The notes under the pieces: generated by a model
Database searches by the model: none
Told to the model about the DNA's origin: nothing
What the model saw: only the letters and a program-made list of their open reading frames with translations
Position numbers and translations under genes: made by a program
Source of the DNA: Poa pratensis
Taxonomy: Eukaryota; Streptophyta; Magnoliopsida; Poales; Poaceae
Direction of reading: 5' to 3'
NCBI GenBank assembly: GCA_947311845.1
Contig: CAMZMU010000116.1
Coordinates: forward strand, 2,849,492 to 2,913,491
DNA: 64,000 nt
Shown: piece after piece, positions 10,456 through 21,300 of the stretch
How the letters are laid out: the number at the start of each line of letters is the position of its first letter
Position numbering within the stretch: the stretch's first letter is position 1

Positions 10456-13386
10456 ATGAAGCAACTGGAGGAAGGCGGCTTCCTGCCAACCCAGGCGGAG
10501 TGCGGTTGGCGGATTCTAGGAGACGAAGCTGTCCCTGACCCAGTTGACGGAGAGAGGGTCATGCTGACCTCCCATCTTCTGCGCGGTATGACCTTGCCGC
10601 CCTCCACCTTCTTTTCCGCCATTCTAGACCACTATGGGCTGCAGCCACACAATATTGCACCCAATAGCATCTTAGTTTTAGCCGGCTTCCAAGCCTTATT
10701 TGAGGGCTACTTAGGAATAGCTCCCACAGTAGAAGCCTTCAAATACTGCTTTATCTGCCGCCGGCAAACTATCTCTGGCGGAGCGCTGGCAACTTGCGGC
10801 AGCGTGACCTTCAATTGCCGCCAAGGTGCCTGGTATCCAAAGATCCCTTACGTGGATTCCGTCAAGAATTGGACCAGCACCTTCTTCTATTGTAAGGACA
10901 TCCCAGCTCCCGGCAAAACGGTAGGCATTCCGCCTTTTGTCAACTCCCCGCCAGAGTATCAAGCGCACTGGACTGAGAAGCCAACCACCATTCTACCAGA
11001 GGAACTCCGCCTAGCTTTTAGGCGGATCGAGTTTCTCACATCAACCATGGTCCCTCCCTGCCTTGACGGAGTTGACACCATCCTGTGTTGGCTGTCGAGG
11101 CGGATCATGCCTTTGCGCCATCGCCCACTCAAGATGTGCGAATACAAGGCGGAGGAGGCTGACGGCACGCTCGACACAGACGTGCTTCTTTATCGGCTGC
11201 GAGAACTCATCCAGCCGAGATTTGTTAAGGTGGCGGAAAGCGTCGCCATGTTTACTCACGACAACCCAGCTCCAGAGGTATGGCAAAACTTCCTTTACTT
11301 TTATGCACTTGCTTTCCTAACCAAAGTCAATACTAACTTGCCTTTGCCTATCCAGCTGGCGACCTTGGCGGAGGAGGACTTGGCCCCCAGATACTACGAT
11401 GCTGGGGCCAAGACCAAGAAACGCAAGCTCGTCTCCACCAAGGAGATGGAGAAGAGGAAGAAAGCCGCCACCACCACTGAGGCGGAAGATGAGATTTTGG
11501 GGAACAAAGTTCCCACCAAACGGTAAGCTACTGCCCATTTAGTTTGGTTTGTGTTTAGGCTACCTCGTTGCTAACATGTTTTCGCCTTCTTTCAGAGCCA
11601 GACCCGTGATGCCCAAACTGCGTGCCAATGTGAAGGCAGCAGCCGGCAGAGGCAGACCGTTGAGATTTTCTCCGGCAACTGCACCGGCGACCCCTGCCAC
11701 CAATATTCCCGCGGTTTTATGCCCGGGAACCTTTATGGCGGACAAGGTGAGGATGACCGGCTCTGCGCAGAGCGCAGCAGAGAAGGCGGCGGGCAAAAAA
11801 GTTGCCACCAGCACCTCCCAAAGATCGGCTGAAGCTACGGCTAATGATGCCGCTCGGATCATGGAAATAAAGAAAGAGACGGCAGAGGCCGCCAAAATAA
11901 AACTTGCCGGATCATCTTCACGCCCCTGCCCCGGAACTGAACAAGGCACAGGAGGCACCAACATGGGTGCGCAACAAACGCTGCAAACCATGTGGGACGG
12001 TACCAAAAACTGGTATCAACACATGAGGACTCTCCACGACACCCTTGACGCAGAACTGGAGGTAAAGTAGTACATAGTTGTAGCCCCCGACTACTTTGTC
12101 GGTTAAAAACATTGTTTTTAGCCGGCGAAGTGGTCCGTCTACTATGACATTAAACTTAACCTTTGTTGTCCGCGTGTGTGCAGACCACCTTGGCGTCCAA
12201 CCGCGAACTGTTTGCTGCCGCGGAAGCCAAGAACAGGGAATGCCGGGAGCTTCAGCAAGAACTGGAGCTGAAGAACGGCCAACTTGCGAGCTTCGAAGAA
12301 GCGCGCAAGAAGGATGAAGGTTAGAACTGTCTTTGCCTTCTTCTCATCCGCCAAGTTTTCCATGGCTACTCCGACAAGTATTTTAGCCGGAGTTTTTTCC
12401 TTTTGTTTGTTGTAGAATTGTTAAACACTGCGCAAGATGTTCTCAAGAACTCAGCTAACATGCAAGCTTTGATGAACGAAGCTGCAGATCTTGCTAAGGA
12501 GGTCATGAAGCTGAAGGCGGACCACGCCAAAGAGCTGGAGGAACGGGATATGGCCCATGCCACCGCCTGCAGCAAGTTGACGGAACAGATCCAAAATCTG
12601 ACCCACAGTCTTGCTGAGGTGACCAAGAACTCCAAGCTTCAGCAAGAGAACCATGCCAAGGCAGTTCAGCTTGCCGAAGAAACACTGGCTACCCACCTGG
12701 ATGAGATCAATGCCATCCATGACTATGTCCTTGGTAACTTTCGACCCTTTGCTTTCACTTGTACGTTTTGGAACTTCTTGCCGGCTTGTGTTTAACTTGT
12801 GAAATTTTTTCTCCTTGCAGCCCCGGTAAACTTGAGCGATACAGAGGACACCTCTCCTCGCCTAGCGCGCATATTGAAAGTTGGCGAGGTGATCACCAAT
12901 ATCAAAAGCGCAAGCCAAGCATTCGCCGCCAAGTTCTACCCAAGCGAGGGCAGTGATCCGGTTGTCTTTGACGCGGTGCCAGAACTTCTGGTGAAGGCGG
13001 CCGACGATCGTGAGGGCATACTGCGCTCTGCCGCTCGCGGCGCCGCCAAAGTTGCCCTTGCCCTGTGCAAAGCCTGGTACGCCGAGGCGGACATGCATCA
13101 GGTGACAGAATACATGCCCACTGAGGATGAAAATGGCGATGCCATTGACTCCAAGGAAGTGATGGCTTCTGTTGCCGGCTACGCCACGCGCGTAGCCAAC
13201 ATGGTGGATCTCCGCGTCTTCTACAAGGAGCACCCAGATCCGCATCTTGCCGCAGGCGAAGCATCTTCAGTTGCCGGCGTGGACACCACAGGTGGCGAGG
13301 GGGAAGCTGAACAAGGCAGCCCCAAGGATGGCGGAACCAGCCCCCAAGCCCCCGAGGCGGCATTGACCAAGGCGGCCACTCCTTAG
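10456..13386 (+). CDS. Antisense gene of Gypsy 1: PF04195-type (Transposase_28, putative gypsy type transposon) protein, five exons
   Basis: The gene lies between pol and the 3' LTR, on the strand opposite to gag-pol. Five exons join in frame through canonical GT-AG introns: to 11522, 11596-12061, 12184-12319, 12416-12733 and 12821-13386, for about 850 residues from the ATG at 10456. The first exon holds the globular domain (LPPSTFFSAILDHYGLQPHN, then WYPKIPYVDSVKNWTSTFFY) typical of PF04195. Later exons are a coiled coil (ELQQELELKNGQ, HAKELEERDMAHAT) and an acidic Ala-rich end. In the same frame upstream, 10137-10425 encodes a Ser/Pro/acidic stretch but is closed by TAG at 10426, and the ATG at 10105 is in another frame. 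The N-terminus may therefore be damaged. The function is unknown. Confidence 0.75.
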
Positions 13387-13937
13387 ATTTTCCTGCGAAC
13401 AATGCAACAAGCCAAATTGCGTTAATTTGTTGACGCATGAAAAACTTGTCTTATTCTGTCTGGGTGTAAATTTTCTTTTGTTGGGCCAACTATTATGCTA
13501 CACTTGGTGGTAGTCTTATTTAAGTGGCCCGCCTTAAAAATGTATCTGTGTTTGCATGCTTAGCGTTTCATATGTTGGCGGAACCTCATCACAGTTACTT
13601 CAGCTGTGCCAACCAGGCGCAATACCAATTAGTTTAGACACAGAGACTAAAGCCGGCATGTTGGTGCCAACGACATACTACTAAGCGACCCACATACAAA
13701 ACAAACAGATAGTCATATTTAGGCGGTGCAAATATTGTTTGCTTAAATTTTAGCCGGCAAACGGCAAATGCCAAAAAAGTTAGGACCATTAGCACTAAGC
13801 GAAAATTTTGGTAACTCTTGACATGATAGATATATGATTGCAAGAAAAGACAAAAGATGGCATGATCTCAAGGCGGACTAAGCAAACCACAAACTTTTAT
13901 TTCATAATCATATAATACTTATTACAATCAGAAATTG
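13387..13937. other. Non-coding part of Gypsy 1 between the antisense gene and the integrase end
   Basis: No reading frame or structured repeat was found. The two genes converge here: the antisense gene stops at 13386 from the left and pol stops near 13938 from the right. The stretch must hold the end signals of the antisense transcript. Confidence 0.6.
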
Positions 13938-14202
13938 CTAAGTGTAAAAGGGACGTAGCTGCTCAATGTTCCATGGACGCTTGGTTTCTTCGTATTTGTC
14001 GTCAACCGTGCGCTTCCGCTTACGCCCTCTCTTCTTCTTCTTGTATCCGTCACGTATGTCCGTCAAGTAGTAAGAACCATTGAGCAGTACTTTAAGAACC
14101 ATTGAGCAGTACTTTGCTGACCACAAAGGGCCCTTCCCAAGGAGGGGATAACTTATGCAAGCCTTTCCTATCTTGGATTAGGCGGAGGACCAGGTCACCT
14201 AC
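13938..14202 (-). pseudogene. Gypsy 1 integrase C-terminal end (GPY/F region)
   Basis: This continues the integrase cut at 22774 by CACTA C. It reads GDLVLRLIQDRKGLHKL, then SPPWEGPFVVSKVLLNGSYY and a Lys/Arg-rich tail ending IEQLRPFYT. WEGPF matches the GPY/F module. A 22-bp tandem duplication (14072-14093 and 14094-14115) puts TAA in frame after LLNGS and shifts the rest, so the last roughly 40 residues are lost even without the transposon. Confidence 0.85.
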
Positions 14203-14460
14203 CACTAGTACAGAAAAGCTATTCTGTGGCGCACCATTTTGCTATTCTGTGGCGCATGGGTGGTGCGCCACAGAATAGTCGCCACTAAATAAGCTATTCT
14301 GTGGCGCACCACCCATGCGCCACAGAATAGTGGATATTCTGTGGCGCACCGAGCCTGGTGCGCCACAGAATAACTATTCTGTGGCGCACCCGTGTAACCA
14401 TGCGCCACCGAATAGGGTGCGCCACAGAATAGTCCTGGGTGCGCCACAGAATTACTGCGC
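14203..14460. repeat. Left terminal and subterminal repeats of CACTA C
   Basis: About eleven copies of TTCTGTGGCGCACC or its complement are arranged head to head with short spacers, so several form hairpins. They bear the same motif as the right end (22350-22773) and the internal cluster (18018-18106). The stretch 14461-14900 is AT-rich, then moderately GC-rich, with no gene seen. Confidence 0.95.
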
Positions 14461-14900
14461 AGTACTGTACCCGTATATTCATACAAATACCAGTATAATA
14501 CCAGTATAATACCAGAATACATGTATATTTCATATTTACACAGATATAACAGAAACAGAGATATATTTTCACAGATATATCAAAACAAACAGATTACTAA
14601 TATATGTCATCACAAGTTGATACAAAAGTGCGGAAGTTTTACACAATTGTTGAGATATACAAAAGTTCATCGAATCGTTGCCCACGTTACAAAATGAAGT
14701 GTTCACCGCCTACACTAGGATCGAATAGATTACATCTCGGCGTTGACGGTGAGCAATAGCGGGAACACGACGATCTCATGTAGCCTTCTTCGCGAGCGCT
14801 ACGAGCGGAGCGGCGCCGGGAACGGTTTGCCGAGAGGCCCTTGAGTTTGTCTCCGCGTACCACTTCGTCTTCTCGTGCATATCAACTTACCACAAAAAGA

Positions 14901-16504
14901 TCAAATAGAGAAAAACCCGTATGATGGATCCTCCTTTCTGATTCGCTCCGGAAACGGATAAATGCCGTCTTTCGTCATCCACGTCCTCCTGTCATTCTGC
15001 TTATCTAGGCGTTCTTCGATCTCCCACTTAGACAACGCTGAAAATCGGTTGGGATATATATTTGATTAATGCATGATATAACTAGAGTATGATTTATTCA
15101 TCTAATATAGAAAAGAAAGAAGCAAGGTTTCTACCTCTGGCGTTGTGTAAGGACCCCCCTGCTGTCTTGACATCTTCCAGGATGATTTTCGATAACTGTA
15201 ACTGGATGCGATGGAAGTCTGCTCTAAGGTCATCATCGGTGAGATCCTCATCATATGTGGCTCATTCTTGGAGACGATATGGCAAATTCGTTATCACTGC
15301 ATCCCGGACATACGATTTCATGTGTAAGAGGACGTAGAAGGCATCCACGTTGCCAGACTTTTGCTTGATGCAATGAAACCCAGTCCCATGGTGAAACTTG
15401 TGTGTGTTGTCAATTACATGTTTCCCTTTCTTCTCGAAGGAACCTCCGTTTTTGGCGTAGCCCTCGAGAGCCTCATTGAGAACACCCTTAATTCTAGTGT
15501 AGTCTTTCGGCGTCGTCCCTGAGTCTAAATATGTGGCAGTTGACCACTTCGGGTACACGGCGATGAGTACTGAGTACTTGTCACTGCTCAACACAATTGA
15601 AATGGAATATTGGAAAGGATCAACACAACAGAAGAAATCTATAAGAAAGAATAAGATACGACAGCGGCGACTAGATGCGGACTTACTTGAAAAAGAAAGG
15701 CAGAAGAAGGCTGGTCTTTGTGCTCATGTTCAGCATGATTCTCTGGAGGTACTCCGTGGCCCTGGCCCGAGTCGGTGATCCTTCCTCCAGCTGGCTGTCC
15801 CGCATGTAGTAGGGATCCACTACCTTGACGTACGGGGTTTGTTCTCTCCTGATCATCATCGCATGGCTGAGCGCGTATAGGCGGACCAAGTTATAGTCCA
15901 GCCGTTTAAAGTGAAACAAGTTGAAGACGTCCTCGCACGATATGAAGAACAGATCCGCTGGAGATTCATCAACGAAGTCAACAAAGTCTGGCACCTTGAC
16001 AGTGAACACCGGGTAGTTTGGATTCTCGTCTTTAAGAAGGTTGTCCTCTAGCTTCAAGATAGCAAGTTGCAAAGGGGCCATGCATCCATCTGCGAGGTGG
16101 AGCAGCTCCGAAGGCAGTATCGGTTGACCAGCTTCATGCAACCGGGACGACAAGTCACCCGCATGGGGTGGTATCATGGGATCACTCCGGACATACCCCG
16201 GGGTGCTACGTTTCGTCTTCGGAGCTGGCTTACTCCTCTTCCTGTGCTTCTTCTTCTTCTCTGCTGTATCTGCTGTATCTTCTGGAGGCAGTATTGGGTA
16301 CTGTCTGGAGCCGAAGCTGATCACTGGGGCAGGCCCTTTTTTCCCTCCCTCAGTCCAAACCCTGACAGACTCACATATAGTTGTAAAGAGCGACATGAAC
16401 GTCTTTGTCACCGCCTCTGAGATGAAACTCGGAATCATAATATTTTGCTCCATCGGTTCCTCGCCCCTTGTTCCAGAAACCCCAGCCTCGTCATTGTCGG
16501 CCAT
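14901..16504 (-). pseudogene. CACTA C second gene, degenerate Ulp1-like protein, with a nonsense codon
   Basis: The start at 16504 (MADNDEAGVSG) opens a 270-residue exon with a basic segment (EKKKKHRKRSKPAPKTK) and a helical domain (PADLFFISCEDVFNLFHFKR). A second exon, about 15590-15135, holds the counterpart of the Ulp1 peptidase core. A third, 15037-14901, ends DPSYGFFSI and joins through GT-AG sites. In the core, YSVLIAVYPKWSTATYLDSG stands where HWFLAVIIPKQNKVLYIDSL is found in element A, and NVDAFYVLLHM where TNLCGYYVC is found. The catalytic His and Cys are therefore not present. TGA at 15264-15262 interrupts the second exon. The protein would be truncated, and even the full form could not be a cysteine protease. 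Confidence 0.7.
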
Positions 16505-16605
16505 GTTTGCACTGCATTAAAAAGAGGCAAAAAGTTAGTATAACAAATTTAAGATAAAAAAATCACCTAACTAATAAGTACTAAGATACCCCGGCCCATG
16601 CACTA

Positions 16606-17110
16606 GTCGCAATACCCCATATGTCCTATTTTTAGCAAAGTCATGCCAAATTTCACGAAAAAATCCGGCATGACCTTTGCTAAAAAAGGGACATATGGAG
16701 TACCCGAAATTGCCGGAACGGAAGTTAATCGACGTTCCGGCAATCTCAAGGGCCTCTCGGGGTACCTGCAAGCATTTCCAACAAAAAAAAACACATCTAC
16801 GGCCGGCACCTCCGGCCGGCATCTCAACGACACGATGGTCGGAGCACAAGCACAATACCCCATATGTCCTATTTTTAGCAAAGTCATGCCAAATTTCACG
16901 AAAAAAATCCGCATGACCTTTGCTAAAAAAGGGACATATGGAGTACCCGAAATTGCCGGAACGGAAGTTAATCGACGTTCCGGCAATCTCAAGGGTCTCG
17001 GGGTACCTGCAAACATTTCACAAATCATGTTGGCCGGCATCCCGGCCAACAACATCACACCAACACATCCACATGTCCGGACGGCATCTCCGGCCGGCAA
17101 CAAACACAAT
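16606..17110. repeat. Duplicated hairpin leader upstream of the CACTA C second gene
   Basis: Two copies (from about 16610 and 16852) each contain two inverted repeats. One has arms of about 26 bp around TTTCACGAAAAA (TAGCAAAGTCATGCC against GGCATGACCTTTGCTA). The other is TGCCGGAACG against CGTTCCGGCA. A third copy lies upstream of the transposase at 21932-22105. The repeats probably sit in the 5' untranslated regions of both genes. From 17110 to 17580 I see no feature. Confidence 0.85.
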
Positions 17111-17579
17111 ATATCACACACATGAATACACGACAATCGCAGCACAAACACAATCACAAGAACATCTCCGTAAAATATAGGAGGATCATCACAGTGAGAC
17201 AAACGAGCTAAGCCGTCAAGAAATAAAAAGCTATCAAGCTCAAGGACTTAAACCTGAAGCTAAAATATATCCAATGGCATGTATTAGCACTTCACAATCA
17301 TTTGCATAGCAACATAATCAAGGAGTCATCACACATCACTCTAGGAAATTTAATTGACAGGAGTGTAACAGACGAAAATGGACATTTCTTCCGTTAACAG
17401 TAGGTTTAGTGGCCACACACACAGGCAGAGACCAATCCTCGGTAAGCACCACAAGCACAACACGATTCCTTGCACCAGTTCATCACCTGGATGAAGGGGA
17501 GCACTAGCAGAGACCCTAGAACAACTAGGAATAATTTTAACCATGTCCTAGACCGAGTGCAAGTGGAATTCAGAAATGA

Positions 17580-18010
17580 ATTTAGTGAGAGAGGAGAGAA
17601 AAGGGGGAAGAGGAAGCATACCTATCGCACGGGCACGAACACTGCGGCGTGGTGAGGCAGTGCTCACGCTGGCGTGGGCGTCGAGGCGGCGGCGCGGTGT
17701 GCGGCGTCGAGGAGGGCGGGCTGGTGTGGGCGTGAGGGGGGCCGCGCGCGGAGGAGGAAGAAGAGGCGGCGGCGCTAGGGCTGGGGCGCGGGGCGGTGTA
17801 GTCGCGTGAGGCGGCGGCGCTAGGGCTGGGGCGCGGGGCTGGGGCGCGGAGGAGGAAGAAGAGGCGGGGCGGCGGCGCTAGGGCTGGGGCGCGGGGCTGG
17901 GGCGCGGAGGAGGAAGAAGAGGCGGGGCGGCGGCGCGGAGGAGGAAGAAGAGGCGGGGCGCTGGGTGGAGGAAGAGAGATTGGGAGGGCACGCGCACGGC
18001 AGAATATGCC
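17580..18010. repeat. GC-rich iterated sequence, probable promoter/first exon of the CACTA C second gene
   Basis: The stretch is built from repeated GGGCTGGGGCGCGG, GGAGGAAGAAGAGGCGG and GCGGCGGCGCTAG blocks, with at least three near-identical units between 17740 and 17960. It lies directly between the internal repeat cluster (18018-18106) and the leader repeats. A GC-rich first exon next to the TIR-type repeat cluster is also seen upstream of B's transposase (34675-35150). Confidence 0.6.
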
Positions 18011-18017
18011 TAAGTGT

Positions 18018-18106
18018 ACCTTATTCTGTGGCGCATCCACCTAGCGGTGCGCCACAGAATTAGCTTATTCTGTGGCGCACCCGATAAGGGGTGCGCCACA
18101 GAATAG
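18018..18106. repeat. Internal cluster of CACTA C subterminal repeats between its genes
   Basis: There are two head-to-head pairs of TTCTGTGGCGCA, one with spacer TCCACCTAGCGG and one with spacer CCCGATAAGGGG, 241 bp beyond the transposase stop codon and on the 5' side of the second gene. They are the same motif as at both ends of the element. This suggests that the second gene's promoter is marked with the element's own protein-binding sites. Confidence 0.9.
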
Positions 18107-18230
18107 TTGTTTTTTTATTTAAATTTTCTGTTTTTACACACATGTTAATAAAAAAACAGTTAATAGTTGGTTTTTTTATTTAAATTTTCTGTTTTTACAC
18201 ACATGTTAATAAAAAACAGTTAATACAAAT
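18107..18230. repeat. Tandem duplication of about 68 bp in CACTA C
   Basis: Two copies of a T-rich unit containing TTTCTGTTTTTACACACATG are arranged head to tail next to the internal repeat cluster. They lie in the 3' untranslated region of the transposase gene. Confidence 0.85.
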
Positions 18231-18346
18231 ATTGAAACTGTGCCATATATATCAAATTACATAGACCATATGCTTGTCTCTCATACAAAACAAATTATAT
18301 ATAATACACAAAAAAGTTTTCGATCTTCGTCCCGGCCGGTTCCAAA

Positions 18347-21300
18347 CTAGCATTTATTCTTTCCCTTCTTGGCGGTTGAATAGCTTAGGCCGGTCACCTT
18401 GAGACTTCTTCGCGTGAACGGACAACCTTTGGTAGGTAGGGAGGTCTTCCTTTTTTCTTTAGAATTAGTAGTAGGCATGTCGAAGTAGTTGTCGAATTCC
18501 TCCTCGATCTTCGGATCGCCGTCCAGGTCCTCCTCATTGGCGTCTCCTTCCATTCCGATGATGCTCCTCTTGCCCCTCCTCACGACAACACGGTTAGGCT
18601 TTGACGGGTCGGTAATGAAGAAGCATTGATCGACTTGGCTAGCGAGTACCCATGGCTCATTTTTCGCGGAGGCTTTCTTCGAGTTGGCTTCGGGTATAAC
18701 CATGGTGGTGAAATACCGGCCTTCTTTTTCGACGTTCTTGGCCCATCTCACACGGAACATTGGCACCGACTCTCCACAGTAGTTGAGCTCCCATATCTCC
18801 TCTATCCTTCCGAAGTATCTTTGTTTGACGGTAGCCTCGTCATCGGCGTAGGATAGCATAGTTACTCCTGAGTTTTGATATTCGCTACTCCTGTCCTTTT
18901 CCTCGGTGCAGAATCTGTAACCATTGATGTCGTACGTCTGATAGGTCTTCACGTTCTGCGCGGGGCCCTGTGATATGGAGAATATGAGTTTTTCATCTTC
19001 CGTACTTGGCTTTCTGACCCGTGATTCGGACAGTTGTTTTTCCCTGAACCAACGCGTGAAGCTGGAGTTGTGCTCTCTGGTTACGTCTCCGTTCTTCCTC
19101 GGCCGGCCCAGGTCGATGTAGTTCTTCTCGATTATGCTTCTGTGCTCTTCCACCCAAGGTTCGATCAATTCTAAGTGTTGTAGCGCGACCCGGTGAGCCC
19201 TATCGAAGTCGACGTGTCGACCATCAATCAAGACAGGGAGTGAGCGGTAGCCCTCACGGTGACCAAAACCAGCGAGCCTGCCGACGTGCGGCCTGGTGGC
19301 CAGACCAACATCCTCGTTCTCGGTGCTTAGATAACTCTGGCAGAAGGTGATGCACTCTTTGGTCAGAAAGCCCTTGGCCATGCTTGCGTCTGGACGGGCC
19401 CTGTTGCGAACGAATCCTTTGATGACACCGTTCTGCCTTTCGAACGGCATCATGTAGTGCAGGAACGTCGGACCGAGCTTCAGTATGTCATCAACGACGT
19501 GGAGAAGGAGATGCACGCAGATGTCAAAGAACGCGGGCGGGAAGTAAATCTCGAGCTCGCATAGTATCCCCACGATCTCATCCTGTATCTTCTGGAGCTG
19601 CCTCACGCCGATCGACTTACGGTTGATGACGTCAAAAAAGTTGCAAAGTGCAGACAGCGTATCACGGACGTGCTCGTCCATTATCCCTCGGATCGCAACG
19701 GGAATTATCTGCGTCATAAGCACATGACAATCGTGAGACTTCATCCCGCTGAACCTCTTCTTTGTTTCGTCCAGATATCTGCTTGTCTTCCCCGCGTAAC
19801 CGTAAGGAAATTTGACTCCTAAGAGGCACTTGTAGAACTGCTTGAGCTCCTCCGGACTCATAGTGAAGCAGGTAGGTGGAAGCACAACCGCGCTCTTCTT
19901 CCTCCTTTTGCGGCGACCTTGAGTCCCTTCCGTCTGGTCATCATTATCATCATCATCACTATCGGGGCCGTGAATATCTTTCTTGATGCCAAGCCATTTC
20001 AGATCGTATCGTGCTTTCTTCCCATCCTTGGTCTTTTCCGGCATGTTTGAAAGAGTGCCAAGAACAGCCTCGGTAACATTCTTCGTAATGTGCATTACAT
20101 CGAGGCTATGGGGCGTGTGGAGGACCTTCCAGTACTCCAAGTCATGGAAAGCACACCTCGCTTTCCATACACCCAGCAGCGGTTTTACCCTCGGTCGCTT
20201 CTTTCCCGGCGCAGGGCACTCCTCCCAATTTGTCAAAAGCTCATCAATTTCTATGCCGGTCCTCGGGATCGGTTTTGTTTCTCTTTCTTCTTGACCATCG
20301 AACAAATCCCCGCGTTTTCTCCACGGGTGGTCCATGCGAAGCCACCTTCGAGCCCCTGGGTACACGGTTTTCGAAGACCCTTGTATTCTTGGTAGCTGGA
20401 TATGCGGGGTCTCATCCATGCACCTGATACATCCACAGAATCCGTGGCCCACCTGGGCCGATACAGACGACATTCCAGGATAGTCCTGCACCGTCGTGAG
20501 CAACGCGGCGCTCATATTGAAATATTCTTTAGTGTAGGCGTCCCACGTACGGACAGGCGTCTTCCATAACGTTTCTAACTCCTCTTTCAACAGCTCGAAA
20601 TACAGATGTATGTCGACACCTGGTTGTTTCGGACCCTGAATAAGCATACTCATGTGTATGTACTTTGACTTCGTGCACAGCCACGGGGGAAGGTTGTAAG
20701 GCCATACAAACACGGGCCAGGTGCTATGTGTGCCATTGAAGAACGGATTCATTCCATCTGTGCACATACCCAGCCTGACGTTCCTTGCGTCGCGCCCAAA
20801 ATCTTCGAAGGCGATGTCCAATGCTTGCCAATTGATAGCGTCTGCAGGGTGTGTCAGGATGGTGCCCTTCTCCGGATCTTCTGCGGGCTTCTCCCTTTCC
20901 GCGTGCCATTGCATGAGCTTTGCTTCCTTAGGATCCACGAACCACCGCTGAAGACGGGGAGTGATAGGAAAGTACCATACCACTTTTCGAGGATTTTTCT
21001 TCTTTCCACTCTTGTACCGTCCGTGACCGCACACCGGACATTTGGTCAAGTCCTCGTAATCGCCCCGATAAATTACGCAATCATTGATGCAGGCGTGGTA
21101 TCTCTCGTGCGGTAGGTCAAGAGGGCACAGGACTTTCTTGGCCTCCTCGATAGTAGTTGGTAATGTGTTACCCTCGGGGAGAATATCGTGCCAGAATTTC
21201 AGGTTCTGGTTGAAGCTCTTGTCGGTCCAACTGTTTCCCGACTTCATCTCCATAGCATTAAGCGTTACTTGCAAGCGCGTATCCTGAGGCCGGCACCCAG

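Noticed and set aside
10062..10489. Minus-strand frames under the start of Gypsy 1's antisense gene
   Set aside because: Shadow frames in GC-rich DNA; the plus strand has the spliced gene with canonical introns.
16571..17202. Overlapping open frames on both strands upstream of CACTA C's second gene
   Set aside because: They translate the duplicated hairpin leader; both strands look alike because the repeats are inverted.
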